From: Rathayibacter sp. VKM Ac-2759
Lineage (GTDB): Bacteria; Actinomycetota; Actinomycetes; Actinomycetales; Microbacteriaceae
Reading direction: 5' to 3'
Assembly: GCF_009834225.1 (NCBI RefSeq)
Contig: NZ_CP047176.1
Location: 930,001-994,000 of the forward strand
Length of the DNA: 64,000 bases
Position 1 is the stretch's first letter, and every line of letters starts with the position of its first letter. The position numbers were made by a program, and so were the translations under genes. The notes under the pieces are model-generated. The model worked only from the letters and a program-made list of their open reading frames with translations, searched no databases and had not been told where the DNA came from. Positions 1 to 8,292 of this stretch are shown one piece after another.

Positions 1-216
1 AAGACCCCGCCCGCCGCGGAGCTCATCAAGAAGGCCGCCGGCGTCGCCAAGGGCTCGTCGACCCCGCACACCGTGAAGGTCGCCAAGCTGACCCGTGCAC
101 AGGTCCGCGAGATCGCCGAGGCGAAGCAGGTCGACCTGAACGCCAACGACATCGAGGCCGCGGCCAAGATCATCGCCGGCACCGCACGCAGCATGGGCAT
201 CACCGTAGAGGGCTAG
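1..216 (+). CDS. rplK: 50S ribosomal protein L11, C-terminal part (5' end outside window)
   Basis: The first 71 codons of the window, read in frame 1 to a TAG stop, give the C-terminal rRNA-binding domain of ribosomal protein L11. The stretch [14 protein letters not shown], then [18 protein letters not shown] and the ending [10 protein letters not shown], is characteristic. L11 sits at the GTPase-associated centre of the 50S subunit, bound to 23S rRNA helices 43-44. The N-terminal half lies upstream of the window. It is followed after 83 nt by rplA, the usual L11-L1 operon order. Confidence 0.97.
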
Positions 217-299
217 TCCTCTCGCCCTTCCAGAACTCAACACCCGTGGGAGAGCCCGCCAGGCTCTAGAACCACATTCTCGTTTCAAGGAGAAACAAC

Positions 300-992
300 A
301 TGGCACAGAAGTCGAAGGCCTACCGGGCCGCCGCGGCCAAGCTCGAAGAGGGCAAGTACTACACCGCCGAGGAGGCGGTCGCGCTCGCTCGCGAGACCGG
401 TTCCGCCAAGTTCAACAGCACCGTCGAGGTCGCCCTCAAGCTCGGTGTGGACCCCCGCAAGGCCGACCAGATGGTCCGCGGCACGGTCATCCTCCCCCAC
501 GGCACGGGCAAGACCGCCCGCGTCATCGTGTTCGCGACCGGCCCCGCGGCCGAGGCCGCGATCGCTGCGGGCGCCGACGAGGTCGGCGGCGCCGAGCTCA
601 TCGAGAAGGTGGCGGGCGGCTACACGTCGTTCGACTCCGCCGTCTCGACCCCGGAGCTCATGGGCCAGGTCGGCCGTCTCGGAAAGGTGCTCGGCCCCCG
701 CGGCCTCATGCCCAACCCGAAGACCGGCACCGTGACCCCGGACGTGGCGAAGGCCGTGACCGAGATCAAGGGCGGAAAGATCGAGTTCCGCGTCGACAAG
801 CACGCCAACGTGCACCTCGTCGTCGGCAAGGCCGCGTTCACCCCGGAGCAGCTCCAGGAGAACTTCAAGACGGCTCTCGACGAGATCAACCGCCTCAAGC
901 CCTCCTCCTCGAAGGGCCGCTACATCCAGAAGGCCGCCGTCTCGACGACCTTCGGCCCCGGCATCCCGCTGGACGTCAACGTCCTCGCCTGA
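300..992 (+). CDS. rplA: 50S ribosomal protein L1
   Basis: This 230-residue protein has the usual L1 length. It carries the signature [20 protein letters not shown] near residue 120-140 and a second rRNA-contact segment ([14 protein letters not shown]) near 160. L1 forms the mobile stalk at the ribosomal E site and in many bacteria represses its own L11-L1 mRNA. The ATG is preceded by a strong AAGGAG at 287-292, which fixes the start. It is the second gene of the rplK-rplA operon and is closed by a hairpin at 1013-1045. Unusually, rplJ-rplL lies about 51 kb downstream rather than close by. Confidence 0.98.
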   Translation: MAQKSKAYRAAAAKLEEGKYYTAEEAVALARETGSAKFNSTVEVALKLGVDPRKADQMVRGTVILPHGTGKTARVIVFATGPAAEAAIAAGADEVGGAELIEKVAGGYTSFDSAVSTPELMGQVGRLGKVLGPRGLMPNPKTGTVTPDVAKAVTEIKGGKIEFRVDKHANVHLVVGKAAFTPEQLQENFKTALDEINRLKPSSSKGRYIQKAAVSTTFGPGIPLDVNVLA

Positions 993-1012
993 GCCTCGGC
1001 ACAGCACTGACA

Positions 1013-1045
1013 GGGAGGGGGTCCGCTTCGGCGGGCCCCCTCCTT
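1013..1045 (+). terminator. Intrinsic-type terminator of the rplK-rplA operon
   Basis: A 14-bp stem (1013-1026 with 1031-1044, two G-U pairs) closes on a TTCG tetraloop and starts 20 nt after the rplA stop codon. The tail is only weakly T-rich, which is normal for high-GC actinobacterial terminators. Position and stem strength support termination of the ribosomal operon before the acetyltransferase gene. Confidence 0.8.
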
Positions 1046-1089
1046 CGTCGTCTCCGGTGGCGTGCCGCGCGGCGGGCATACTGGTCGGC

Positions 1090-1638
1090 GTGTCCGATCC
1101 CACCCCCTCGCCCGTGACGGTCCGCCGCGCCGTCGCCTCCGACGCCGAGGCGCTCTCGTCCGTCGCCGCGATCACGTTCCCGCTCGCCTGCCCGCCGCAC
1201 ACGACCCCGGAGGCGAAGGCCGACTTCATCCGCACGGTGCTGTCGGTCGAGCGGTTCCGCGAGTACCTGGCCGACGCGGCCCGGGTGCTGTTCGTCGCCG
1301 AGGACGAGACCGGGATCCTCGGGTACACCATGCTGATCCGCGGGGAGCCGACCGACGCGGACGCCGCCGCCGCGATCACCCGCAGGCCGAGCGTCGAGCT
1401 GAGCAAGTGCTACGCGCTGCCCGCCCGGCACGGCTCGGGCGTCGCCGCGCGGCTGATGGCCGCGAGCACCGACGATGCCCGGGCGAGCGGGGCGCGCGGC
1501 GTCTGGCTCGGCGTGAACCAGGAGAACGAGCGGGCGCGCCGCTTCTACGCGAAGCACGGCTTCGAAGTCGTCGGCACGAAGCGGTTCCTCGTCGGCGGTC
1601 GCCACGAGGACGACTTCGTGCTCGAGCTCGCCCTCTGA
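1090..1638 (+). CDS. GNAT family N-acetyltransferase
   Basis: From the GTG at 1090 the product is 182 residues. It has a GNAT fold signature: an N-terminal beta strand (VTVRRAVASD), a central acceptor region, the acetyl-CoA loop with LPARHGSGVAARLM (a variant of Q/RxxGxG/A), and the C-terminal NERARRFYAKHGF, where the Tyr is the usual general acid. The closest kind is the RimI-like acetyltransferase group, but the substrate cannot be named. An in-frame GTG at 1057 is rejected because it lacks family sequence. A CATACT hexamer lies 7 nt upstream, so the transcript may be leaderless. It stands alone after the rplA terminator. Confidence 0.85.
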   Translation: MSDPTPSPVTVRRAVASDAEALSSVAAITFPLACPPHTTPEAKADFIRTVLSVERFREYLADAARVLFVAEDETGILGYTMLIRGEPTDADAAAAITRRPSVELSKCYALPARHGSGVAARLMAASTDDARASGARGVWLGVNQENERARRFYAKHGFEVVGTKRFLVGGRHEDDFVLELAL

Positions 1639-1648
1639 GCGCTGCGGG

Positions 1649-2680
1649 TCAGCCCTCGGCGACGGTCAGGACGATCTTGCCGCGGGTGTGGCCGGTCTCG
1701 AGCTGCTCGTGCGCCTCGCAGGCGCGGGCGAGCGGGAAGATGCCGTCGATGAAGACGCGGACGTCGCCCGACTCGAGCAGGCGCGAGACGACGGCGAGCG
1801 TGGCCCCGTCGGGCGCGACCTTGTAGGTGGAGGCGCGGACCCCCGCCGCCGCCGCCTCGGTGAAGAACTCGGGCCAGCTGCCGGTCGGAGCGTTGACGAT
1901 CAGCCCGCCGGGGCGCAGGACCTTCAGCGACCGCGAGCCGGTGCTGTCGTGCACGTTGCCGACCAGGTCGATGACGACGTCGACGCCCTCGAGGAGGTCG
2001 TCGAACCGCTCCGCCGTGTGGTCGATGACCTGGGAGGCGCCGAGCTCGCGCAGCCACTGCAGGTTCCGCGTGGATCCGGTCGCGATGACCGAGGCGCCGA
2101 AGTAGGCGGCGAACTGCACCGCGAAGTGGCCGACGCCTCCGGAGCCGGCGTGGACGAGGATCCGCTGGCCCTCGTGCGCCTTCGCGAGCTCGACCACCAT
2201 GCCCCAGGCGGTGAGCGCGGCGAGCGGCACGCCGGCGGCCTCGACGTGCGAGAGCGTCGAGGGCTTCCGGGCGATCGAGACGCTCGGCACGCTGACGTAC
2301 TCGGCGTACGAGCCGGAGTAGCGGGGCACCATCACGAAGCCGTAGACCTCGTCGCCGGGCCGCAGCGAGTGGGCGGGGTACGGGCTCGAGACGACGACTC
2401 CCGAGAAGTCGTGGCCCAGCACGGCCGGGTAGGAGGCGATCTGCGAGGCGACTCCGCGGCCCGCGCGCGTCTTCGCGTCGAGCGGGTTCACTCCGGCCGC
2501 GATCACCTTGACGGTGAACTCGGCGTTGATCGCCGTCGGTGTGGGAACCGTCGCGAGGTGGAGGACGGAGGCGTCGCCGGGAGCGTCGATGACGGCCGCC
2601 GTCATGGTGTCCGGCAGGACGACCTCCTCCGGGATCTCCCCGATCGCGAGGCCGTGCCCGAGCGCACTGTTGTGCATCAT
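1649..2680 (-). CDS. NADP-dependent medium-chain oxidoreductase (quinone oxidoreductase-like)
   Basis: This 343-residue protein belongs to the MDR superfamily. An N-terminal GroES-like domain (VNPLDAKTRAG, VLGHDFSGVV) is followed by a Rossmann domain with AGSGGVGHFAVQFAAYFGA, the NADP-binding glycine motif. The catalytic and structural zinc cysteines of alcohol dehydrogenases are absent, which places it with zinc-independent quinone or enone reductases. The likely chemistry is NADPH reduction of quinones or alpha,beta-unsaturated carbonyls. It is convergent with the acetyltransferase gene, the stops 11 nt apart. No operon partner is seen. Confidence 0.85.
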   Translation of the reverse strand: MMHNSALGHGLAIGEIPEEVVLPDTMTAAVIDAPGDASVLHLATVPTPTAINAEFTVKVIAAGVNPLDAKTRAGRGVASQIASYPAVLGHDFSGVVVSSPYPAHSLRPGDEVYGFVMVPRYSGSYAEYVSVPSVSIARKPSTLSHVEAAGVPLAALTAWGMVVELAKAHEGQRILVHAGSGGVGHFAVQFAAYFGASVIATGSTRNLQWLRELGASQVIDHTAERFDDLLEGVDVVIDLVGNVHDSTGSRSLKVLRPGGLIVNAPTGSWPEFFTEAAAAGVRASTYKVAPDGATLAVVSRLLESGDVRVFIDGIFPLARACEAHEQLETGHTRGKIVLTVAEG

Positions 2681-2891
2681 CGCCCTTCCTGTTGCGCCCC
2701 GGTGATGCTTCGAGCGGGAGGGGACGACGGAATCCCGCCCCCGGACCCCGCTTCCGAGTGCCGCGCTCAGTCAATCGAGGTAATGAGTCCGGGCTGTTAC
2801 GGCGGTGTCACCCGCCCGAGAAGATTCCCACTGTGACCCCCGGACGGGAGGGGGTGGGGTTCGCCGAGCGGCCGTCTGGCACGATGAGGGG

Positions 2892-3626
2892 ATGCAGCGA
2901 CGACGAGCACGGTGGCCGCTGCTCGCGTCCGGCTCGCTCCTCGTCCTGGCCGGGCTCGCGCTCCTCCTCGCCGCCCGGGTGAGCATCGGCACCAGCCGCT
3001 GGGTCTACGTCAGCGAGATGGGCGCGCCCGATATGGCGACGGCCGGGACCTTCCGCGTCGCTCTGCTCCTGGTCGCGCTCGGCGGCCTCCTGACGGCGAT
3101 CGGCGCGTGGGGAGTGCGGGCGCGTCTGCTGCGGAGGCTCCGACCGGCCGCGATGATCCTGCTGGCCGCGGGCTGCTTCGCCCTCGCCTCGCAGGTGACC
3201 TGCACGGCGGGCTGCCCGCTGCCGGTCGGGCCGACCTTCAGCTGGCAGGACCTGATCCACACGTCGGCCGCGGTGCTCGGCTTCGCCGCGGCGTGCATGG
3301 CGATGCTGCAGCTGGCGACGGCGCGCGAGCGCCCGGGCGTCGCGCGGCTCTCGCTGGCGGCGGGCGTGACGGTCGCGGTCGTGGCGGGCGCCGGGGCGAT
3401 GCTGTCGCTCCTCCGGGTCTGGATGGGCGTCGGCGGCACCCTCGAGTTCGTCGCCACCGCGATCGCCGTGCTCTGGCTCGCCGTCGTCGGCCTGGTGCTC
3501 TCGGCCGAGGAGCTCAGCGCTGCGCGAGCCAGTCGCGGACGTGCCCGCGGATCAGCTCCTGCTGCTGCGCGAGACCCGCGTCGCGCGCCGGGACCCGCGC
3601 TGATGCCGCGTCCGGAAGAGCCCTAG
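2892..3626 (+). CDS. DUF998 family integral membrane protein
   Basis: From the ATG at 2892 the product is about 244 residues with six or so hydrophobic segments (roughly residues 8-28, 52-72, 84-100, 125-145, 158-178, 190-210). The order of helices and the extracellular loop with ISTSRWVYVSEMGAPD-like sequence fit the uncharacterised DUF998 family. A CACGAT hexamer lies 6 nt upstream. The last ~38 residues are Ala/Arg/Pro-rich and overlap the end of the next gene on the opposite strand by 113 nt. That tail may therefore be an incidental extension. Function unknown. Confidence 0.7.
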   Translation: MQRRRARWPLLASGSLLVLAGLALLLAARVSIGTSRWVYVSEMGAPDMATAGTFRVALLLVALGGLLTAIGAWGVRARLLRRLRPAAMILLAAGCFALASQVTCTAGCPLPVGPTFSWQDLIHTSAAVLGFAAACMAMLQLATARERPGVARLSLAAGVTVAVVAGAGAMLSLLRVWMGVGGTLEFVATAIAVLWLAVVGLVLSAEELSAARASRGRARGSAPAAARDPRRAPGPALMPRPEEP

Positions 3627-4269
3627 CCCACTGCTCGGCGACGGCGACCGGATGCACCGGGTCGCGGTCGGCCGCGATGACCAGCGTGCGCGCGATCACC
3701 CCGGCGAGCTCGCCCGAGTCGCGGTAGGCGGAGTTGCGGGGGATCTCGGCGAGGCGGATGGCGCGTTCCTCGGCGCGCGGGGCGCGGAACTGGGCGACCA
3801 GCGCCTCCGCCGACGCGGGCGAGACCTCGGCGGCGCGCTGGAACAGGCCCGAGGCGCGGAACATCCGCTCGCCGCGCTTGGCCCCGTGATCGTGCAGGAG
3901 CTGCGCGATGACCGGGAACACCGTCAGGTTCTCCGGCAGCGGCTCGGCGGTGAAGGCGGGGCGGATGAAGACGGCCCGGTCGATCGGCAGCACCTTCCTG
4001 CTGGCCAGGCGGAGCGCGATCGCGGCCCCCATCGAGATGCCGAGGACCGTCAGCGGCTTGTGCGCTGCTCCGGCCCGGACGACCTCCTCGGTGATCTCGT
4101 CGGCGAGGGAGTCGAGCGAGAAGTCGCCGGACGAGCCGATCTCGTCGGAGGCGCCGTGGGCGCGGACGTCGGGCGCGATCACCTCGGCGCCGGCCGGCAG
4201 CGCCGCGCGCAGGAGTCCGAGCGGCTGGGAGCGGTCGCCGCCCAGGCCGTGGAGGAGCAGGACGGTCAC
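3514..4269 (-). CDS. Alpha/beta hydrolase
   Basis: The product is 251 residues from a GTG at 4269. It opens directly with VLLLHGLGGDRSQ (the HG oxyanion motif) and has the nucleophile elbow GISMGAAIAL (G-x-S-x-G) near residue 90. An acid residue in IAADRDPVHP follows. The usual C-terminal catalytic His is not clear: the end reads RDAGLAQQQEL. A longer reading frame upstream is a shadow of the preceding gene. The GTG overlaps the YqaJ stop as GTGA, so the two genes are translationally coupled. The substrate is unknown. Confidence 0.8.
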   Translation of the reverse strand: MTVLLLHGLGGDRSQPLGLLRAALPAGAEVIAPDVRAHGASDEIGSSGDFSLDSLADEITEEVVRAGAAHKPLTVLGISMGAAIALRLASRKVLPIDRAVFIRPAFTAEPLPENLTVFPVIAQLLHDHGAKRGERMFRASGLFQRAAEVSPASAEALVAQFRAPRAEERAIRLAEIPRNSAYRDSGELAGVIARTLVIAADRDPVHPVAVAEQWARALPDAASARVPARDAGLAQQQELIRGHVRDWLAQR

Positions 4270-4913
4270 CGCCGGCCCGCGCGCGTTCTCTCGTGCAGCT
4301 CGGCCATCAGCATTCCGGCGAGGCGGACGAGCATGTGGATCTCGTCCTCGTCGCGATCGACCCAGCGGCACTCGGGATCGGCGTCCAGCGGGACGAAGTC
4401 GCGGTGCTGCTCCCAGACCACGAGCGTGCGCTCCGCGCCCAGGACGTACTGCTGCCAGAAGACCTGGCGCAGGTAGTGGCGCGGGATGCTCTTCCACGGC
4501 TTCGTGGTCGTCTTGATCTCGCACAGCTCGAGCCGGCCGTCCTCGCGGAGGCCGATGCCGTCGGGCGTGGCGAGGTGGCGGCGCTCCTGGCTGGCGTGGA
4601 AGAGGGTGCTGCTGGGCTCGATCGCGTGCTCGCGGCGGACCCAGGCGGCGATCTCGGGTTCGCGGGCCCGGCCGTGGTCGGTGAAGGCGTTGCCTCCGAA
4701 TCCCGTGCCGTAGAGCTTGTCGAGCGCCGCCTTGTCGATGGCGGCGGGGGAGGAGAGGCGGGCGACGTCGGTCGCGGTGATGCCGCGCGAGCGGGCGCGC
4801 AGCCAGGCGACGCGGTCGGACGAGTCGGCGACGATGCGCTTCAGGTGCGGCGGCTCGGCCTCCACGAAGACGGGCTGCGTCTCCCAGGGGAACGAGAGCT
4901 GCAGATCGGGCAC
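4266..4913 (-). CDS. YqaJ-family nuclease (lambda exonuclease-like fold)
   Basis: The protein is 215 residues with a GTG start. The PD-(D/E)xK nuclease motifs are visible: RSRGITATDVARL near residue 45, FTDHGRAREPEIAAW near 80, then TPDGIGL and the active-site ELCEIKTTTKPWKS near 135-145 with E-x-K. A conserved Gln helix (RQVFWQQYVLGAER) follows. YqaJ proteins are double-strand exonucleases best known from phage recombination systems. Here no phage genes surround it and it is coupled to an alpha/beta hydrolase, so a chromosomal role is likely. It is divergent from the next hydrolase gene. Confidence 0.8.
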   Translation of the reverse strand: MPDLQLSFPWETQPVFVEAEPPHLKRIVADSSDRVAWLRARSRGITATDVARLSSPAAIDKAALDKLYGTGFGGNAFTDHGRAREPEIAAWVRREHAIEPSSTLFHASQERRHLATPDGIGLREDGRLELCEIKTTTKPWKSIPRHYLRQVFWQQYVLGAERTLVVWEQHRDFVPLDADPECRWVDRDEDEIHMLVRLAGMLMAELHERTRAGRR

Positions 4914-5063
4914 CGATAAAGTCTGCGCCCGTCTCGGCCTCGCGCCGAATCGGCACGCCGGGCTCCGGTGTTCGCTGCGCGCGAGATCCCAGTCGCGCGC
5001 AGAAGGAGCGGGGCCGGGAGGACAGGCCTAGGGTCGGCGGAGGATCGGGAGAGGGAGTCGACG

Positions 5064-5765
5064 ATGGATGTGGTCTTCGTGCACGGCGCGCTGGTGCGCG
5101 ATGGGGCCTGGTGGTGGCGGCGGGCGGCGGAGGCGATCGAGGAGCGCACCGGGATCGGGAGTCGCGCCGTGGCGCTGCCGTCCTGCGGAGAGGCGGCGTC
5201 CGAGGCTCGCGGGCTGGTCGCCGACGCCGCGGCGCTCCGAGCCGTGCTCGACGAGGTCGACTCCGCGATCGTGGTGGGCCACTCCTACGGCGGCACGGTG
5301 ATCGCCGAGGCGGGTGCGCACCCGGCCGTCGCGCACGTCGCGCTCGTGTCGTCGTACCTGCCGGAGGTCGGCCGGTCGCAGGGCGAGATCATGAGCGGGG
5401 AGGTCGATCCGGTGTCGATCGGAGATGCAGGAGCCGGCTCGATCGCCGTGACCGGGTACGACGAGCGGTCGTTCGCGGACCGATTCCTCCAGGACGCGGA
5501 CGCGGCGGCGCAACGCGGTGGGTGGGAGCGGGTCACGGCCCAGCACCTCGAGTCGTTCACGACTCCGACGACCGCGGCGGGGCGGCCGGGCGTCGAGTCG
5601 ACCTACCTGGTCTGCGCCGAGGACAGGAGCACCTCGGTCGGGCTGCAGAGGCTCCACGCCGCGCGCGCGACGCGGTCGGTGGAGCTGCCGACCGGGCACC
5701 ACCCGTTCCTGTCACGGCCCGACCTGGTCGCCTCCGAGCTCGAGGTCGTGCTCGGCCGACTGTGA
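5064..5765 (+). CDS. Alpha/beta fold hydrolase (esterase/HNL-like)
   Basis: This 233-residue protein begins MDVVFVHGALVRDGAWWW, the oxyanion loop of small alpha/beta hydrolases of the salicylate-esterase/hydroxynitrile-lyase group. The nucleophile is in VVGHSYGG (G-H-S-Y-G) near residue 75 and the catalytic His in LPTGHHPFLSRP near 220. The ATG has a purine-rich GAGGGAG at 5051-5057 and a TAGGGT hexamer at 5029-5034. It is convergent with dhaK. The substrate cannot be told from sequence. Confidence 0.83.
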   Translation: MDVVFVHGALVRDGAWWWRRAAEAIEERTGIGSRAVALPSCGEAASEARGLVADAAALRAVLDEVDSAIVVGHSYGGTVIAEAGAHPAVAHVALVSSYLPEVGRSQGEIMSGEVDPVSIGDAGAGSIAVTGYDERSFADRFLQDADAAAQRGGWERVTAQHLESFTTPTTAAGRPGVESTYLVCAEDRSTSVGLQRLHAARATRSVELPTGHHPFLSRPDLVASELEVVLGRL

Positions 5766-5779
5766 CCGGAACGGGTGGT

Positions 5780-5795
5780 GCCCGGTGCGCCGGGC
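5780..5795. terminator. Short GC hairpin between convergent genes
   Basis: A 6-bp perfect stem (5780-5785 with 5790-5795) closes on the tetraloop TGCG between the stop codons of the convergent hydrolase and dhaK genes. It lacks a T-run on either strand, so it is at best a weak bidirectional terminator. Confidence 0.35.
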
Positions 5796-5811
5796 CGTCG
5801 TGTCCCTCCGC

Positions 5812-6807
5812 TCAGAAGGTGCGGATCGCGATCTCGGCGGGAGCGGCGAGCAGCTCCTTGATCTCGTCGTCGAGCTTGACGAGCGTGATCGAGGCGCCGG
5901 CCATGTCGAGCGAGGTGCAGTACTCGCCGACATAGCTGCGGACGGGCCGGATGCCCAGCGCGGTGAGCTTCTCGTGGGCGATGCCGTAGAGCAGGTAGAG
6001 CTCCGAGATCGGGGTGCCGCCCAGGCCGTTGATCATCAGGGCGACCTCGTCGCCGTCGGAGTACGGCAGGTCGGCGATGATCGGGTCGAGCAGGAGGTCG
6101 ACGATGTCGTTCGCAGGCACGATCTTCTGGCGGGCGCGACCCGGCTCGCCGTGGATGCCGACTCCGAGCTCGATCTCGTCCTCGCCGAGCTCGAAGAGCG
6201 GCGAGCCCTTCGACGGCGGCGTGCAGGCGGTGAGGGCGACGCCCATCGTGCGGGTGACGGAGTTGACCTTCTCGCCCACGCGGACGACCTCGTCCAGCTC
6301 CGCGCCCGCCTCGGCCGCGGCTCCGACCGCCTTGATCACGAAGAAGTTGCCGGCCACACCGCGGCGGCCGATCGTGTAGGTCGAGTCCTTCACGGCCACG
6401 TCGTCGTCGATGAAGAGCGTCCTGACCTTGATCCCCTCGGCGTCGGCGATCTCCTCCGCCATCTCGAAGGCCATCTTGTCGCCGGTGTAGTTGTTGACGA
6501 GCAGCAGCACGCCCTTCGCGCTGTTCACCCGGCGAGCGGCCTCGGTCACGTAGTCGGTGGGCGGCGCCGCGAACACGTCGCCGGGGCAGGCCGCGTCGAG
6601 CATCCCCTTGCCGACGACCATCACGTGGGCGGGCTCGTGGCCCGAGCCGGAGCCCTGCACGATCGAGACCTTCGCGTCGTTCGGCGCGTCGCTGCGCATC
6701 ACGAGGTTGTACTCCGGGTCGTAGACGAGCGTGTCCGGGTTCGCGAGCGCGAGGCCCTTGAGCATCTCGGGGACGAACGCCTGCGGGTCGTTGACGAACT
6801 TCTTCAT
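5812..6807 (-). CDS. dhaK: Dihydroxyacetone kinase subunit DhaK
   Basis: This 331-residue protein starts MKKFVNDP and matches the DhaK domain throughout. The glycine-rich segment IVQGSGSGHEPAH binds the substrate, and GVGIHGEPGR carries the histidine that forms the covalent hemiaminal with dihydroxyacetone. DhaK works with DhaL (the nucleotide subunit) and either ATP or the PTS protein DhaM. No dhaM is present here, and dhaL upstream is frameshifted in this sequence. The neighbours (class II aldolase, HAD phosphatase) suggest a ketose or ketose-phosphate pathway, possibly for a substrate other than dihydroxyacetone. Its leader repeats the leader of the aldolase gene. Confidence 0.93.
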   Translation of the reverse strand: MKKFVNDPQAFVPEMLKGLALANPDTLVYDPEYNLVMRSDAPNDAKVSIVQGSGSGHEPAHVMVVGKGMLDAACPGDVFAAPPTDYVTEAARRVNSAKGVLLLVNNYTGDKMAFEMAEEIADAEGIKVRTLFIDDDVAVKDSTYTIGRRGVAGNFFVIKAVGAAAEAGAELDEVVRVGEKVNSVTRTMGVALTACTPPSKGSPLFELGEDEIELGVGIHGEPGRARQKIVPANDIVDLLLDPIIADLPYSDGDEVALMINGLGGTPISELYLLYGIAHEKLTALGIRPVRSYVGEYCTSLDMAGASITLVKLDDEIKELLAAPAEIAIRTF

Positions 6808-6866
6808 GGGTGGTTCCTCACTTCATCGTGGGTCGGGGAGTCGGGGGAGAGATCGCCGTGGCGGGG

Positions 6867-7495
6867 TCACCAGGTGTCGGCGATGCGCTCGGCCAGCACG
6901 GCCATCGCGATCGCGCCGGGATCGGGCGAGCCGATGCTGCGCTCGCCGGTATAGGAGGCGCGGCCGCGGCGGGCCTGGAGGGTCGAGGTCGCCTCGGCGG
7001 CCGACCGCCCGACGTCGGCGACGTGGCGGGCGATCTCGGCGGCGGGCCTGCCCTCCGCGGCGTCGGCCTCGATGGCGTCGGTCATGGGCACGAGCGCGTC
7101 GAGGAGGGTCTTGTCGCCGAGATCGGCGCCTCCGCGCTTCTTGATGCCCTCGATCGCGGCGCGGAGCATCGCGACGACGTCGGCGGGCTCGAGAGCCTGC
7201 TTGCCCTTGATCGTGATCGCGGCGCGGAGGAACGCGGTGCCCAGATCGGACCGGAGGTGCCGCCGATCCGGCCGCTCATCGTCGTGGCGACCTTCTGGAG
7301 GAACGCGCCGAGATCGGAGCGGTCGAACGTGTCGAACTCGGCGAGCACGTTCTCGAAGCCGCGGGCGAGGGAGTAGCCGAAGTCGCCGTCGCCGGCCACG
7401 GCGTCGAGGTCGCAGAAGTACCTCTCGTTGTCGACGCAGGTCTGCGCGATCAGCCGGACGGTGGACTCGAGCCGGGGTTCGGTGTCAGTGGTCAT
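6867..7495 (-). pseudogene. dhaL: Dihydroxyacetone kinase subunit DhaL, frameshifted
   Basis: Two adjoining frames together give a full DhaL of about 209 residues. The N-terminal part, from ATG at 7495, carries LDAVAGDGDFGYSL (Asp ligands for Mg-ADP) and the GRIGGTSGP loop. The C-terminal part, in another frame, carries KKRGGADLGDKTLLDALVP and ARRGRASYTGERSIGSPDPG. The break is at the CCC run 7240-7242 (plus strand): one extra C restores the expected GPIWGTAFLRAAI reading. This is either a single-base sequencing error in a homopolymer or a real inactivating deletion. The start overlaps the HAD stop as ATGA. Confidence 0.88.
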
Positions 7496-8292
7496 CGTGG
7501 TTCCTCGGATCGGTGCGGTCGGCGGGTGAGGAGGGAGGTCAGGGTGCCGAGGTCGACACGGTCGCCGACCGCGATGCCGCCCGGGTTCTGCAGCACGCGG
7601 GTCGGCTGCGAGGGAGGGTCGCCGAGGCTGTCCACGACGAGCGACGCCCCGGAGAAGTCCTCCCGGGCGGTGAAGCTGCTGACGGTGACGACGGTGGTGA
7701 GCCCGGCGGCGACGGCCGCCCGGAGCCCGTTGGCGCTGTCCTCGACCACGACGGCGTCGGACGACTCCACTCCGAGCGAGGCGAGCGCGAGCTCGTAGAT
7801 GTCGGGAGCGGGCTTCTTCCGCGGGACGACATCGCCCGCGAACACCGCGAAGCGCTCGGCCGTCCCCGTGCCGACGGCGTGCTCGAGCACGGCGCGCACC
7901 GACGCCTCCGCCGAGGTGGAGGCGACGGCCAGGAGCCAGCCCGCGTCGAGCGCCTCGGCCACGATCCGTGCGATCCCCGGCCGGCCGGGCATCCGGCCGG
8001 AACGGACCATCGCGGTGTAGCGGCGGGTCTTCTCGGCGTGCCACTGCCTGATCAGCGCCTGCTGCTCCTCCGGGCTCTCGGGCAGTCCGGCCCGCCGGAC
8101 GAACTCCGGGGTGAGGAGGGAGGCGAGGCGCTCCTTGCCGCCGCCGATGCGGAGGACCTCGGCGTAGTCGTCCTCGCTCCACCGGACGGGGAGCCCTTCG
8201 TGCTCGAAGGTCTCGTTGAAGGCCGGCAGGTGCCCGTCGCGCTCGGTGTCGGCGAGGACGCCGTCGCAGTCGAAGATCAGGGCGCGGGTCAT
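7492..8292 (-). CDS. HAD-superfamily phosphatase (CbbY/Gph-like)
   Basis: This 266-residue HAD hydrolase has motif I ALIFDCDGVLADTERDGH at the very N-terminus, motif II in LLAVASTS, motif III lysine in VVPRKKPAPDIY, and motif IV in VVVEDSANGLRAA. The cap region resembles CbbY and beta-phosphoglucomutase-type sugar-phosphate phosphatases. It overlaps the aldolase stop and the dhaL start by ATGA on both sides, so it is the middle of a tightly coupled operon (aldolase, HAD, dhaL, dhaK). A role in dephosphorylating a sugar phosphate of this pathway is likely but inferred. Confidence 0.88.
   Translation of the reverse strand: MTRALIFDCDGVLADTERDGHLPAFNETFEHEGLPVRWSEDDYAEVLRIGGGKERLASLLTPEFVRRAGLPESPEEQQALIRQWHAEKTRRYTAMVRSGRMPGRPGIARIVAEALDAGWLLAVASTSAEASVRAVLEHAVGTGTAERFAVFAGDVVPRKKPAPDIYELALASLGVESSDAVVVEDSANGLRAAVAAGLTTVVTVSSFTAREDFSGASLVVDSLGDPPSQPTRVLQNPGGIAVGDRVDLGTLTSLLTRRPHRSEEPR

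Noticed and set aside
1688..2836. Long plus-strand reading frame opposite the quinone oxidoreductase gene
   Set aside because: It is an antisense shadow caused by high GC in the third codon position. The minus-strand product has full family motifs, while this one is Arg/Gly/Asp-rich without any fold signal.
4266..4913. Prophage remnant suggested by the YqaJ nuclease
   Set aside because: No integrase, capsid, tail, lysis or attachment site signals lie near it, and the base composition is like its neighbours.
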